Part shown: one piece after another, positions 16,804-26,464 of the stretch
Numbering within the stretch: the first letter of the stretch is position 1
Layout of the letters: the number at the start of each line of letters is the position of its first letter
Assembly: GCF_026011735.1 (NCBI RefSeq)
Contig: NZ_BRVN01000002.1
Span: forward strand, 248,001 to 312,000
Reading direction: 5' to 3'
DNA length: 64,000 nucleotides
Source of the DNA: Dietzia sp. NCCP-2495
GTDB lineage: Bacteria; Actinomycetota; Actinomycetes; Mycobacteriales; Mycobacteriaceae
Position numbers and translations under genes: made by a program
Notes under the pieces: generated by a model
Seen by the model: the letters and a program-made list of their open reading frames with translations, nothing else
Database searches by the model: none
What the model was told of the DNA's origin: nothing

Positions 16804-18069
16804 TCAAGTGACTATTTGATTCTCCTGAGAGCGACGCTCGTCGAACTTCCCGAGAACGAGGGCGATTCGGAGGACAAAAGCGTCCCTCGCGTTGAGTGGA
16901 TCGTAGGCAGTGATCTGGCTCACTCTTTTCAAGCGGTAGCGCACGGTATTGGGATGGACGTACAACTCGCGAGCGCATTTCTCGACGTGTCCGCCGGAGT
17001 CGAGATAGGCCCGCAGGGTGTCCTCGACGGACGAATCCGCTCCGCGGAGGGGGGTGACGACGCGTTCGACGAGGGTGGCCGCCGCTCCGCGGTCGCCACC
17101 CAGGACGCGTTCCGGCAGGAGGTCCATCGCTGCCACCGGCCGCGGAGCTCCGGGCCAGCCGCCGACCGCCGCCGCACCGGAGAGCGCTTCGGCCGCGCTG
17201 TCCGGTGCGTCGACGAGCGAGCTGACAGTGTGACCGTGGACGATCGGTGATCCGGGGGAGAAGGCTTCGAGTACGGCGGCGGGGATCGTCACCGACGACT
17301 CGAGTTCGCCGGAGAGGATCACCACCAGACGGGAGCCCTGCACCACGGCAAGGGCGTGCCGGCCGGAGTTGATCGCGGCGTTATGGACCGCCGCGACGGA
17401 CTCCAGGCCGATCTCGTCGCAGGGTGTCCCGATGATGACGGTCGCCGCCGTGGTGGGGTCCCAGTTGAGCGCCGAGGCGCCCGAGGTGAGATCGGCGTGC
17501 CGGTCACCGCGGACCACGGCGTCGACGATCATGGCCTCCATGCGGGTGTCCCACGCGCCGCGGTTCTCGGCGGCCGCCGCGTAGACGGAGGCGGCGGTGA
17601 ACCCGAGTTCCCGGCCGAACTTGAGCACCGCGGCGATCATCAGGCCCCGCTGCCGCTCGTTGTGGGTGATCCGCGGCATCACCAACTCGAAGTACTCGAG
17701 GGTCGAACGCACGAGTTGGACCGTCTGTTGCAGTGTCAGGCCCTGCCCCAGCCCCTTGGGGAGGAGTTTGAACCCGGCGATCGTGTCCGTGTGCTGGGCC
17801 TCCGGATTGCGCATCCACGTGACGAAGTCCCGCACCGCGCTCTGGATGATGAGTTGGATCTCCGCCCGCTGGTCCGCCGACAGCTCGGCGAAGAACGGTA
17901 GCTCCTGCTCCAGTGCGCGGACAGCCTCCGTCGACAGGGTCCCCGAGTACCGGGTGATGCGCTTGAGCAGGGCGTCCGACACGGGGCGCTGATCCGGCGG
18001 CGTGGCGGCCCGCCGCCGGATCGTCTGGTGCGCCTGTGTCCCGGTCTCGGGGTCGGTCGGTTCGGTCAC
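16804..18069 (-). CDS. mabR: PucR-family regulator of the FAS-II operon (MabR/FasR-like)
   Basis: This 421-residue transcription factor is the positional counterpart of M. tuberculosis MabR (Rv2242) and Streptomyces FasR, which control the fabD operon in response to long-chain acyl-CoA. The C-terminal helix-turn-helix (about residues 355-410) has [18 protein letters not shown], typical of PucR/CdaR proteins. The middle is a GGDEF-like/ligand domain and the N-terminus is helical. The GTG start (18069) overlaps the aceE stop by 4 bp (GTGA), so the two are translationally coupled. A perfect palindrome in front of fabD, just downstream, is its probable target. Confidence 0.88.
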   Translation of the reverse strand: MTEPTDPETGTQAHQTIRRRAATPPDQRPVSDALLKRITRYSGTLSTEAVRALEQELPFFAELSADQRAEIQLIIQSAVRDFVTWMRNPEAQHTDTIAGFKLLPKGLGQGLTLQQTVQLVRSTLEYFELVMPRITHNERQRGLMIAAVLKFGRELGFTAASVYAAAAENRGAWDTRMEAMIVDAVVRGDRHADLTSGASALNWDPTTAATVIIGTPCDEIGLESVAAVHNAAINSGRHALAVVQGSRLVVILSGELESSVTIPAAVLEAFSPGSPIVHGHTVSSLVDAPDSAAEALSGAAAVGGWPGAPRPVAAMDLLPERVLGGDRGAAATLVERVVTPLRGADSSVEDTLRAYLDSGGHVEKCARELYVHPNTVRYRLKRVSQITAYDPLNARDAFVLRIALVLGKFDERRSQENQIVT

Positions 18070-20861
18070 GCCACTCCGGGGTCCGTCGTCGGTTCGGGAG
18101 CCGCCATCACGTCGTCGATCTTGTAGAGGCGCGCGGCCTCGAGCAGGGTTCGCTTCTCGATGGAGCCCTCACGAGCGAGGCCCGCGAGAACAGCAACGAT
18201 AATCGACTCGGTGTCGGTGTTGAAGAACCTGCGGGCGGCGGGGCGGGTGTCGGAGAAGCCGAACCCGTCACAGCCCAGGACCGTGAAGTCGCCCGGAACC
18301 CAGGCGCGGATCTGATCCGGCACGGCCTTCTGGAAGTCGCTCACCGCGACCTTCGGGCCGGGGGAATCAGCCAGCGCGGCCGCGACGAACGGGGTCCTCG
18401 GCTGCTGGTCCGGGTGGCGCAGCGCGTGACGCTCGCAGGCGAAACCGTCACGGGCGAGCTCGGTCCACGACGTCGCCGACCACAGATCGGCGGCCACATC
18501 CCACTTCTCGGCGAGGATCTCCTGGGCCTGTACGGCCGCGTACATGGACACACCGGAGGCGAGGATCGACGCCGTGTGGGTGCCCTTGTCGGCCTTGCGG
18601 AAGCGGTAGAGGCCACGCAGCAGCGCGTCGGCGTCCAGGTCCTCGGGCTCCGCCGGCTGCGGGACGGGCTCGTTGTACAGGGTGATGTAGTACGAGACGT
18701 TGCGGTCGATGCCGTCCGTGTCCGTCTCGTGCGCGGCCCCCGGACCGTACATGCGCTCGATACCGGCACGGACGATGTGTGCGACCTCGTACCCGAACGC
18801 CGGGTCGTAGGAGAGTATCCCCGGGTTGGTGGCGGCGAGCAGCGGCGAGTGACCGTCCATGTGCTGGAGGCCTTCGCCGGTGAGGGTGGTGCGGCCGGCG
18901 GTGGCGCCCAGCAGGAAGCCGCGGGCCAACTGGTCCGACGCGGCCCAGATCCCGTCACCGGTGCGCTGGAACCCGAACATTGAATAGAAGATGTAGAGCG
19001 GGATCATGGGCTCGCCGTGCGTGGCGTACGCGGTTCCGGCGGCGGTGAACTCGGCGACGGAACCAGCCTCACTGATGCCCTCGTGCATGATCTGGCCGTC
19101 CTTGGCCTCTTTGTAGCTCAGCATGAGGTCGTGGTCCACGGACGTGTAGTTCTGCCCATGCGGGTTGTAGATCTTCAGTGTCGGGAACCAGGAGTCCATA
19201 CCGAACGTGCGGGCCTCGTCCGGGATGATCGGCACGAACCGATCCTTGAGGTTCTCGTCACGCATGAGCTCGCGCACCGTCCGCACCAGGGCCATGGTTG
19301 TGGCGACCGCCTGCTTGCCCGAACCCTTGCGGAGTGAACCGAGGTCGTCGATGGAGGGCACATTCAGCGGCGTGAACGTCTGCCGCCGCTCCGGAACGTG
19401 TCCGCCGAGTTCGCTACGCCTGTCGAGCATGTAGCGGATCTCCGGCGAGTTGGGGCCGGGGTTGTAGTAGGGCGGTTGCGTCGGGTCCGCCTCGAGCTCC
19501 TCGTCGGTGATGGGGATCTGCTGGTTGTCGCGGAACAACTTGAGGTCGTCCAGCGTCAGCTTCTTCATCTGGTGCGTCGCGTTGCGGCCCTCGAAGTTCT
19601 GTCCGAGCCCGAAGCCCTTGATCGTGTGCGCGAGGATCACCGTGGGCTGGCCCTTGTGCTCCAGGGCGGCCTTGTAGGCGGCGTGGATCTTCCGGTAGTC
19701 GTGGCCACCGCGGCGCAGTGCCCAGATCTCCTCGTCGGTCATGTCCTCGACGAGCTTCGCGGTACGCGGGTCACGTCCGAAGAAGTGCTCGCGGATCCAG
19801 GCACCGTCGTTGGCGCGGAAGGTCTGGTAGTCGCCGTCGGTGACGGAGTTCATCAGGGAGACGAGCGCCCCCTCGGTGTCCTTCGCGAACAGCTTGTCCC
19901 ACTCCCGGCCCCACACGACCTTGATGACGTTCCAGCCGGCGCCGCGGAAGTAGGACTCCAGCTCCTGGACGATCTGACCGTTACCGCGGACCGGACCGTC
20001 GAGGCGCTGGAGGTTGCAGTTGATGACGAAGGTGAGGTTGTCGAGCGCGTCGTTCGCGGCGACCTGGAGGGCGCCACGCGAATCAACCTCGTCCATCTCG
20101 CCGTCGCCGAGGAACGCCCACACGTGCTGCTGAGAGGTGTCGGTTATACCGCGGTTGTGGAGGTACCGGTTGAACCGGGCCTGGAAGATCGCGTTCAGCG
20201 GGCCCAGGCCCATCGACACGGTGGGGAACTCCCAGAACTCCGGCAGGCACCGGGGGTGGGGGTAGGAGGGTAGGGAGCGACCGGGGTGGCTCTTCTCCTG
20301 GCGGAAGCCGTCCAGGTCGTGCTCGCGGAGGCGGCCCTCGAGGTAGGCGCGTGCGTACATGCCGGGGGAGGCGTGGCCCTGGAAGAAGACGTGGTCGCCG
20401 CCACCGGGGTGGTCCTTGCCCCGGAAGAAGTGGTTGTAGCCCACCTCGTACAGCGGGGCGGCGCCCGCGTAGGTCGAGATGTGACCGCCCACGCCGATGC
20501 CGGGGCGCTGCGCACGGTGCACCATGATCGCCGCGTTCCAGCGGATCCACCGGCGGTAGGTCCGCTCCACGGCCTCGTCGCCGGGGAACTCGGGCTCGAG
20601 TTGGGTCGGGATGGTGTTGACGTAGTCAGAGGACGTAAGCGCGGGAAGGGGAACACGCTGCTTGGACGCCCGCTCGAGGAGTTGGAGCATGAGGTAGCGG
20701 GCACGCTCCGGGCCGGCCTCGGCGAGCAGACCGTCCAGCGAGTCCATCCACTCCTGGGTCTCCTCCGGGTCCGTGTCGGTGAGATAGGAGGCGACTCCCT
20801 CCCGGAGGATCGGCACGTTGCTCGGCACGGACGTGTCCCGGGGGCCGGAATTGCTGGTCAT
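18066..20861 (-). CDS. aceE: Pyruvate dehydrogenase E1 component (homodimeric)
   Basis: AceE decarboxylates pyruvate with thiamine diphosphate and acetylates the lipoyl groups of E2, feeding acetyl-CoA to the TCA cycle and lipid synthesis. The 931 residues (M. tuberculosis 901, E. coli 887) have the E1-specific N-terminus, the cofactor motif [14 protein letters not shown] at about residue 252, and [16 protein letters not shown] chose the ATG at 20861 because family similarity starts there; the open frame continues 61 codons upstream as Arg/Pro-rich noise. The E2 and its lipoylation genes are 25-30 kb away in this window. It heads the leftward block that continues into mabR and fabD. Confidence 0.95.
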   Translation of the reverse strand: MTSNSGPRDTSVPSNVPILREGVASYLTDTDPEETQEWMDSLDGLLAEAGPERARYLMLQLLERASKQRVPLPALTSSDYVNTIPTQLEPEFPGDEAVERTYRRWIRWNAAIMVHRAQRPGIGVGGHISTYAGAAPLYEVGYNHFFRGKDHPGGGDHVFFQGHASPGMYARAYLEGRLREHDLDGFRQEKSHPGRSLPSYPHPRCLPEFWEFPTVSMGLGPLNAIFQARFNRYLHNRGITDTSQQHVWAFLGDGEMDEVDSRGALQVAANDALDNLTFVINCNLQRLDGPVRGNGQIVQELESYFRGAGWNVIKVVWGREWDKLFAKDTEGALVSLMNSVTDGDYQTFRANDGAWIREHFFGRDPRTAKLVEDMTDEEIWALRRGGHDYRKIHAAYKAALEHKGQPTVILAHTIKGFGLGQNFEGRNATHQMKKLTLDDLKLFRDNQQIPITDEELEADPTQPPYYNPGPNSPEIRYMLDRRSELGGHVPERRQTFTPLNVPSIDDLGSLRKGSGKQAVATTMALVRTVRELMRDENLKDRFVPIIPDEARTFGMDSWFPTLKIYNPHGQNYTSVDHDLMLSYKEAKDGQIMHEGISEAGSVAEFTAAGTAYATHGEPMIPLYIFYSMFGFQRTGDGIWAASDQLARGFLLGATAGRTTLTGEGLQHMDGHSPLLAATNPGILSYDPAFGYEVAHIVRAGIERMYGPGAAHETDTDGIDRNVSYYITLYNEPVPQPAEPEDLDADALLRGLYRFRKADKGTHTASILASGVSMYAAVQAQEILAEKWDVAADLWSATSWTELARDGFACERHALRHPDQQPRTPFVAAALADSPGPKVAVSDFQKAVPDQIRAWVPGDFTVLGCDGFGFSDTRPAARRFFNTDTESIIVAVLAGLAREGSIEKRTLLEAARLYKIDDVMAAPEPTTDPGVA

Positions 20862-21166
20862 GCTTGTCGTCCTCACTTCTACGGACTGGACGCTGGGAAC
20901 CCGGTGGGACCCCCATGCCCGTCGTGGTGCAGGGGCCGGGTCGGCAGCTCGCTCCGCGGGTGTGGGGCGGGGTGCGTTCGACCCGGATCGGGCCGCGTGT
21001 CGACCCGTGATCCCGATTGTGCCCCAAAGCGTGATGCGCGACACGCGGGTGAGGGCGGACGGGCGAAATAGGTGGTAGTCGTTTCCTCGCAGACCCGTCG
21101 CGGGTAGTGTTCCTGGTCAGCGAAGAACCGAACACATTTACCCGGATATGAGGGAGGAACACCACG
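20862..21166. promoter_or_regulatory. Divergent regulatory region, aceE / DUF3052 gene
   Basis: This 305-bp gap holds no gene. On the minus strand CACAAT (21015-21020) could be an aceE -10 box, implying a leader of roughly 150 nt with several GC-rich palindromes. On the plus strand TAGTGT near 21104 is a candidate -10 box for the DUF3052 gene. GTGTTC and GAACAC form a widely spaced inverted repeat near 21106-21136. GAGGGAGGA precedes the DUF3052 start. Confidence 0.4.
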
Positions 21167-21601
21167 GTGGTCGCCGCGGCGAACCAGCAGAGCGGAGCGG
21201 ATCAGGTTTCTGGTCAGCTCGAACTGACGGAGGGCATGCTCGTTCAGGAGGTCGGATGGGATTCCGACTGTGACGAGTCGATCAGCGAGGCGATCGAGGA
21301 TGCCATCGGATCAGAGTTGCTGGAGGAGGACACCGATGAGGTGGTCGACACAGTTCTCCTCTGGTGGCGGGAAGGTGACGGCGACCTGGTCGACCGACTC
21401 ATGGACGTGATGTCGCCTCTGACCGACGACGGATCCGTGTGGGTTATCACCCCCAAGACGGGGCTGGACGGGCACGTCGAGCCGGCCACCATCGCCGAGT
21501 CGGCGCAGACGGCGGGCATGCTCCAGACCCGGACCGCCGCCCTCGGCGACTGGGCGGGCAGCCGTCTGACGCTCCGCAAGAACAGCACACCCCGCAAGTA
21601 G
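21167..21601 (+). CDS. DUF3052 family protein
   Basis: This 144-residue acidic soluble protein belongs to an actinobacterial family of unknown function (Rv2239c-like). It is found beside aceE in mycobacteria too. Recognisable parts are EGMLVQEVGWDSDCDE, DDEV-rich helices, the segment VLLWWREGDGDLVD, and VWVITPKTGLDGHVEP. The GTG start (21167) has GGGAGGA about 10 nt upstream. It is divergent from aceE and followed by a strong hairpin. Confidence 0.85.
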   Translation: MVAAANQQSGADQVSGQLELTEGMLVQEVGWDSDCDESISEAIEDAIGSELLEEDTDEVVDTVLLWWREGDGDLVDRLMDVMSPLTDDGSVWVITPKTGLDGHVEPATIAESAQTAGMLQTRTAALGDWAGSRLTLRKNSTPRK

Positions 21602-21615
21602 TCCCGTCCCGGGAC

Positions 21616-21650
21616 GGGCGACCGGTAGCGGTGATCGCTCCCGGTCGCCC
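21616..21650 (+). terminator. Terminator of the DUF3052 gene
   Basis: A perfect 10-bp stem GGGCGACCGG/CCGGTCGCCC (21616-21625 with 21641-21650) lies 15 nt after the stop codon. It is preceded by the palindrome CCCGTCCCGGGACGGG. Confidence 0.75.
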
Positions 21651-21734
21651 ACCGGCAGCGGTGGGGTCGCCGTCGGTCCGATTGGTGGGTGCGCTACTCT
21701 CACCTGCACCGGCGGCTACCGTCCGCCGGACTCT

Positions 21735-21807
21735 GCGCGCGTAGCTCAGTGGTTAGAGCTCTGGTTTTACACACCAGCGGTCGGGGGTTCGAGTCCCTCC
21801 GCGCGCA
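21735..21807 (+). tRNA. tRNA-Val (anticodon TAC)
   Basis: The acceptor arms GCGCGCG (21735-21741) and CGCGCGC (21800-21806) pair. The anticodon stem CTGGT/ACCAG encloses TTTACAC, giving TAC. The T arm GGGGGTTCGAGTCCCTC is canonical. A -10-like TACTCT lies at about 21692, and the CCA end is not encoded. Confidence 0.95.
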
Positions 21808-21913
21808 CTCATCGTCGCCGGCGAATCGTGCGACGCCGCGGCAGGTGATCCGGGGGTTGTCCGATGGGTACCGATCGTCGACGACCCGGCCGCGAGGGGA
21901 GTGGTGTCGAGCG

Positions 21914-23098
21914 ATGACGACGACGACCACGACCACGACCACACCTCGTTCCACCCGCCGCTTCCGCGTAGATCTGCGAGACCGGGCGGTGGGCATCGTG
22001 GTGGGCGTGATCGCGGATGCGGTCTGTGCCGATCCCGCCCGTTTCCACCCGGTCGCCGGGCTCGGCACGGTCGCCGGGCTGCTCGATAACGCACTCCATC
22101 CGGCGGGTCCGCCACCTGGGGATCCTCCACCTGGGGATCCGGCACGTAAGGGTCCGACACGAGGTCGTGGGGGTCCGCTACCGGCGGTGTCGCCGGAGGG
22201 CGGCGCTCGTGTGGGCGGGTTCAGCAACCGCTCGCGGGGTGCCCTGTTGACGGCGATGGTGGTCGGAGGTGCGGCCGGAGGCGTGGCCGCCGCGCACCGC
22301 CTGGCCCCCGGTGGCTCGGTCGGGCGAATCGCCGTCACAGGTCTCACCGTGTGGTCGTGCCTCGGTGGGACGTCGCTGCTGCGGGTTGCCGCACGGCACG
22401 GCGACCTGCTCGCCGTGTCGGACATCGAGGCCTCGCGTGCACTGTTGCCGTGGCTGTGCGGACGCGATCCGTCCGTGTTGGACGAGGCCCAGTTGGCCCG
22501 GGCGGTGGTCGAGTCGGTCGCGGAGAACACGTCGGACGCCGTGGTGGCGACGTTGTTCTGGGGCGCTGTGGCCGGTCCGGCCGGCGCTGCCGCCCACCGG
22601 GCGGCCAACACCCTCGACGCGATGGTCGGGCACCGATCGGAGCGCTATGCGGAGTTCGGCTGGGCCTCCGCTCGCCTCGACGACGTGCTGGGCTGGCCCG
22701 CCGCCCGGCTGACCGGCGCTCTCACGGTCCTGCTGGCGCCGGTGGTGGGTGGACGTCCGTCGGCTGCCGTGCGGGCGTGGCGCCGGGACTCCCGCGCACA
22801 TCCCAGCCCGAACGCCGGCGTGGTGGAGTCCACGGCCGCGGGAGCGCTCGGCGTGCGACTCGGTGGCACGACCCGCTACTCCTATGGTGTGGACGAGCGG
22901 CCCGTGATGGGTGAGGGGTCTGCTCCCGGACCCGAGGACATCGGCCGGGCGGTGCGCCTCATGCGGTGCGTCCACCTGGGAGCGGCGACGGTCGTCGTGG
23001 TCGGAGTCGTCGGCGTCCCGGGAGCGCGTGATCAGCTGCGGAGGCGGTCCGCGCGCCGGTGGGCGCGGCGCCTCTCGGCGTCGTCGCGGCTGCCGTAG
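21914..23098 (+). CDS. cobD: Adenosylcobinamide-phosphate synthase CobD/CbiB
   Basis: CobD attaches the aminopropanol arm to adenosylcobyric acid at the membrane in late cobalamin synthesis. The 394 residues carry the family stretches ESVAENTSDAVVATLFW, AANTLDAMVGHRSERYAEFG and SARLDDVLGWPAARLTG. Two oddities: the ATG at 21914 is followed by a run of ten Thr codons, and a Pro/Gly/Asp-rich insert (about residues 55-90) contains a duplicated CACCTGGGGATCC word. The start is therefore uncertain; a start nearer the first hydrophobic helix is possible. Its last 67 bp overlap the convergent SURF1 gene. Confidence 0.9.
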   Translation: MTTTTTTTTTPRSTRRFRVDLRDRAVGIVVGVIADAVCADPARFHPVAGLGTVAGLLDNALHPAGPPPGDPPPGDPARKGPTRGRGGPLPAVSPEGGARVGGFSNRSRGALLTAMVVGGAAGGVAAAHRLAPGGSVGRIAVTGLTVWSCLGGTSLLRVAARHGDLLAVSDIEASRALLPWLCGRDPSVLDEAQLARAVVESVAENTSDAVVATLFWGAVAGPAGAAAHRAANTLDAMVGHRSERYAEFGWASARLDDVLGWPAARLTGALTVLLAPVVGGRPSAAVRAWRRDSRAHPSPNAGVVESTAAGALGVRLGGTTRYSYGVDERPVMGEGSAPGPEDIGRAVRLMRCVHLGAATVVVVGVVGVPGARDQLRRRSARRWARRLSASSRLP

Positions 23099-24054
23099 CG
23101 GGCACGCATAGCCCGTTCGCGGGCGGCCGTGGCGTCCTCCTCCGGGGTCGAGGCGGGGCGATCGTCCGCCGGATCGGGGTCCACGCTGTCGGACCCGACT
23201 GCGCCGTGAGCCACGCCGTCAGCCGCACCCTGAGCCGCGCCGTCCGCAGCACCGTCGGCCGTCCCGTCAGCGGCGGCGTCCGCAGCACCGTCAGCCGTCC
23301 CGTCAGCGGCGGCGTTTTCCGCGTCGCGGCGACGGGCCTTGATCTCGGCCCAGGCGAAGTACCCCAGACCCGCCGGGGCGAGGATGCCGAACAGGAGCCA
23401 CTGGAGTCCGTACGAGAGGTACGGACCGGCCTCGATCCCGGGGATCGGGACGGGCGCCAGGGAACCGGGCTGATCGCTGATCAGCTGCAGGTAACCGGCG
23501 TCCTCGAGGGGCTGATCGAGAGTCCGGCCGAGTACCGCGGGGTCGATCACCCGGACGGTCGGCTGGCCGTCGACGGTGACGGGTTCGGACTCGCCCGTCT
23601 CGGCCTTGCGGAGGCGAGCGGTGATCTCGACCTCCCCGCTGGGCGCCGCGGCGTAGTCGGGGACCGAGCCGGCCTCGCCGACGGGGACATGACCACGGTT
23701 GACCAGGTATTCGGTGCCGGAGTCGGTGGCGAAGGGGGTGAGGACCTGGTAGACGGGTGTGCCGTCGACCGATCGCAGGCGCAGCAGCGCTTCGGATTCC
23801 GGACGCCACTGCCCCGAGACGGTGACGAGCCGCCATTCGTGGTCGGTGAAATCCAGCGGGCTGTTCACGAGCTGGTCGACCGGGGCGGGGGCGGCCTCGA
23901 TGGCCGTGGCGATCCGGTCATTACGGGCCTGGAGATCGTCGCTCTTGTCGAGCTGCCACGGGGCGAGCAGGGCGAAGCAGGCCCAGGCGAAGAGGATCAC
24001 GGTGATCACGCCCAGGATCCATCCCGGGGTCAGGAATCGCCTCAGATTACGCAT
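23032..24054 (-). CDS. SURF1 family cytochrome oxidase assembly protein
   Basis: SURF1 proteins help insert heme into subunit I of cytochrome c oxidase. The 340-residue protein has the expected N-terminal membrane helix (about 11-33), a periplasmic domain with VTVSGQW and LVNRGHVPVGE, and a second helix near residue 220 after SYGLQWLLFG. The C-terminal tail (about 240-340) is unusual: an Ala/Asp/Gly low-complexity repeat, then an Arg-rich end. The oxidase genes ctaC and ctaF are at the right end of the window. Its 3' end overlaps cobD by 67 bp on the opposite strand. Confidence 0.88.
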   Translation of the reverse strand: MRNLRRFLTPGWILGVITVILFAWACFALLAPWQLDKSDDLQARNDRIATAIEAAPAPVDQLVNSPLDFTDHEWRLVTVSGQWRPESEALLRLRSVDGTPVYQVLTPFATDSGTEYLVNRGHVPVGEAGSVPDYAAAPSGEVEITARLRKAETGESEPVTVDGQPTVRVIDPAVLGRTLDQPLEDAGYLQLISDQPGSLAPVPIPGIEAGPYLSYGLQWLLFGILAPAGLGYFAWAEIKARRRDAENAAADGTADGAADAAADGTADGAADGAAQGAADGVAHGAVGSDSVDPDPADDRPASTPEEDATAARERAMRARYGSRDDAERRRAHRRADRLRS

Positions 24055-24084
24055 GTCACCAGAGTATCCGTCGCCGTGTCGCGG

Positions 24085-24588
24085 CTATCCCAGCAGGTCG
24101 CGCACCTCGGCGACCAGTCCGGGCAGGGCGGCGTCGACCTGCTCCCGGGTGCGGGTGAAGCCGGACCGGTCGCCGTAGTAGGGGTCGGCCACGTCGAGTC
24201 CGTCGGCGTCCGGGTCGAAGCTCCGCAGGAGCCGGACCCGGTCGGGGTCCACGCCCTCGTCCAGCAGGTGGGTCCGGTGGCCGCTGTCGAGTGCCACGAG
24301 GAGATCGGCGTCGTGGTCGGCCTCGGACAGTTGGGCGGCGGTGTGTGTGCTGTCGAAACCGTGGGCCTCGAGCTCGGCCGCGGCCCGGTGATCCATCCCG
24401 TCGCCGACATGCCAGCCGCCGGTGCCCACGCTGGAGACGGTCACCCGCTCGCCGAGGCCCGCGTCGGCGAAGGCCCGTCGCGCCATGGAGTCGGCCATGG
24501 GGGAGCGGCAGATGTTGCCCGTGCACACGAACACCACCCGCACGCGGTTCTCATCCGGGTGCGGGGCCCCGCCCTGGTCATGCGCCAC
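24085..24588 (-). CDS. ptpA: Low-molecular-weight protein tyrosine phosphatase
   Basis: This 167-residue enzyme dephosphorylates phosphotyrosine proteins. The P-loop VFVCTGNICRSPMA (CX5R, catalytic Cys about residue 22) and the acid motif DVADPYYGD are complete. It overlaps the upstream HAD gene by 11 bp. The gene order HAD-ptpA-SURF1 matches M. tuberculosis Rv2232 (ptkA)-Rv2234 (ptpA)-Rv2235. In M. tuberculosis PtpA is secreted into host cells; nothing here tells whether this one is. Confidence 0.92.
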   Translation of the reverse strand: MAHDQGGAPHPDENRVRVVFVCTGNICRSPMADSMARRAFADAGLGERVTVSSVGTGGWHVGDGMDHRAAAELEAHGFDSTHTAAQLSEADHDADLLVALDSGHRTHLLDEGVDPDRVRLLRSFDPDADGLDVADPYYGDRSGFTRTREQVDAALPGLVAEVRDLLG

Positions 24589-25246
24589 GGATGATCTCCT
24601 CCAGCTCGGTGGTGTCGACCACGGCCCAGCGTGCGTCGCCCCATTCCTCGGGCCGGCCGTAGCCCCACTTCACGAGTGCGGTGTCGATCCCGTACCGCGC
24701 CGCGCCCTCGACGTCGTGCTCGCGGTCACCGATCATCAGTGCCCCTCCGGTGCCGCCCTCTGTGGCCGGGACGGCGGGGATGCCGAGCGCGGAGAGCGAG
24801 TGCGCGATCACGTCCGCCTTGGCGAGCCGACCCACGGACAGGTCGGCGCCGCCGATTAACTCGAACGGCGCGGTGAGGTCGAAGTGGGCGAGGATCCTCC
24901 GTGCGGCATCCTGGTCCTTGCTGGTGGCCACGGCCATCCGGTAGCCGTCGGTGGCGAGTCGGTCCAGGAGCGAATCCATGCCGGTGAACACGGCGTTCTC
25001 GAGCCACCCCACTTCGTCGTAGCGCTCGCGGTAGGCGGCCAGCGCGCGGTCCAGGTCCCCACCGGCGAGGCCGAGCGACGCGAGCGTCTCGGTCATGGGT
25101 GGACCGGCGATCGACCGGATGTCACGGGTGTCGTCCCAGCTGCCACCCACCGCCTCGAGGGCGTGGTGGAGGGAGCGGGAGATCCCGGTGAGGGAGTCGG
25201 TGATGGTGCCGTCGAGATCGACGAGGAGAACAGGTCGGTCGGCCAT
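24578..25246 (-). CDS. HAD-superfamily protein (Gph/PtkA-like)
   Basis: This 222-residue protein has motif I LLVDLDGTITDS, motif II in MAVATSKDQ, and motif III/IV around LMIGDREHDVEGA. These are complete for a HAD phosphatase such as phosphoglycolate phosphatase. Its position beside ptpA matches Rv2232 (PtkA), described as a tyrosine kinase acting on PtpA, so that role is possible. The ATG at 25246 follows GGGAGGATGGCGGC. It overlaps ptpA by 11 bp, indicating coupling. Confidence 0.87.
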   Translation of the reverse strand: MADRPVLLVDLDGTITDSLTGISRSLHHALEAVGGSWDDTRDIRSIAGPPMTETLASLGLAGGDLDRALAAYRERYDEVGWLENAVFTGMDSLLDRLATDGYRMAVATSKDQDAARRILAHFDLTAPFELIGGADLSVGRLAKADVIAHSLSALGIPAVPATEGGTGGALMIGDREHDVEGAARYGIDTALVKWGYGRPEEWGDARWAVVDTTELEEIIRGA

Positions 25247-25364
25247 GCCGCCATCCTCCCAGAACTGCGGTGGACACATCCGAGGGGTGGAGCTGGGCGT
25301 GGGTGGAATGTGGCGTGGGGTGGAGAGTGGTGTGGCTGAAGTGTGGCGCTGGTGATGGCCGTCC

Positions 25365-25376
25365 TAGGCTTCGGGG
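25365..25376 (+). promoter_or_regulatory. Promoter of cobC-like gene, leaderless type
   Basis: TAGGCT (25365-25370) ends 6 nt before the GTG start at 25377. There is no Shine-Dalgarno sequence. The spacing suggests that transcription starts at the start codon. Confidence 0.45.
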
Positions 25377-26462
25377 GTGAGTGAACTGGACTGCCGCGCT
25401 GGTACGGCCGCCGCGGAATGGGAAGACCTGCGTCACCACGGCGACGCCGACCTGGTGCCCGGGGCGCTGGACTTCGCCGTCAACGTGCGCGGGTCACAGC
25501 CGCCGGCGTGGTTGCGGGACAGGATCGCCGCGCGCGTCGCCGACCTGGGTGGTTACCCCGGTGGTGACGACGACGAGGCTGCGGTCGCCGCCGTCGCCGC
25601 CCGTCACGGGGTCGGCGGTGATCGCGTCCTGCTGCTCGGCGGCGCCTCGGAGGGGTTCCACCTCCTCGCCGGCCACGCCGCCAGGAACTCCCTGCGGGCC
25701 GCCGTGGTGCATCCGTCGTTCACGGAACCGGAACTCGAACTCCGGCGCGCGGGCGTGGCCGTGGACAGGGTGCTGCTGCCCGAGCCGTTCCGTCTGGACC
25801 CTGCTCTCGTGCCGGTGTCGGCCGGTCTCGTCGTCGTCGGCAACCCCACCAACCCCACCTCGGTTCTCCATCCGCGCGACACCCTCGCGGCGTTGTGCCG
25901 CGAGGGCAGGGTGACGGTCGTCGACGAGGCGTTCTGCGACGTCGTGGACGACGAGGCCGGGCACACCCTCGCCGGGAGGGACCTGCCGGGCCTGGTGGTC
26001 CTGCGCTCGCTCACCAAGACCTGGGCGGTGGCCGGGCTGCGCGTCGGCTACGCGGTGGGGGATCCGGAGGTCCTGGCCGACCTCGCCGCGCACCGGCCGC
26101 ACTGGCCGCTGGGCACGCTCCAGCTCGAGGCGATCCGCGCCTGCGTCGGGCCCGAGGCCGACGGGCACCTGGCGGCGATCACCGCGCAGGTCCGTGCAGA
26201 GCGCGGGGAGATGGTGACGCGGCTGAGGTCCGCCGGGATCACCGTGGCGGTGGAACCCGAGGCGCCGTTCGTGCTGGTCCGCACGCCGGCCGGCGTGGAC
26301 CCGGAGGAGTTCCGGCGCGGGCTGCTCCGTCGCGGGGTCGTGCCGCGGCGCTGCGACACCTTCCCCGGGCTGGACGCCACCTACCTGCGGCTCGCGGTGC
26401 GGCCGGGCACGATGGTGGACGAACTCGTCCGCGCGTGGCGGGCACAGGCGGAAGGGGAGTGA
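25377..26462 (+). CDS. cobC: PLP-dependent aminotransferase, CobC-like (class I/II)
   Basis: This 361-residue fold-type I enzyme resembles threonine-phosphate decarboxylase / histidinol-phosphate aminotransferase. The CobC name follows Rv2231c, which has the same position. In cobalamin synthesis such enzymes make aminopropanol phosphate for CobD. Visible motifs are NPTNPTSVL, VDEAFCDV and the PLP Lys in LRSLTKTWAVAGLRVGY. The start is GTG at 25377. The Nif3-like gene begins 2 nt after its stop. The exact reaction is inferred from context; a stand-alone aminotransferase is possible. Confidence 0.85.
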   Translation: MSELDCRAGTAAAEWEDLRHHGDADLVPGALDFAVNVRGSQPPAWLRDRIAARVADLGGYPGGDDDEAAVAAVAARHGVGGDRVLLLGGASEGFHLLAGHAARNSLRAAVVHPSFTEPELELRRAGVAVDRVLLPEPFRLDPALVPVSAGLVVVGNPTNPTSVLHPRDTLAALCREGRVTVVDEAFCDVVDDEAGHTLAGRDLPGLVVLRSLTKTWAVAGLRVGYAVGDPEVLADLAAHRPHWPLGTLQLEAIRACVGPEADGHLAAITAQVRAERGEMVTRLRSAGITVAVEPEAPFVLVRTPAGVDPEEFRRGLLRRGVVPRRCDTFPGLDATYLRLAVRPGTMVDELVRAWRAQAEGE

Positions 26463-26464
26463 CA

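Noticed and set aside
21650-25376. Cobalamin riboswitch upstream of cobD or the cobC-like gene
   Set aside because: The upstream gaps are short or occupied by tRNA-Val and the leaderless promoter; I see no B12-box-like sequence.
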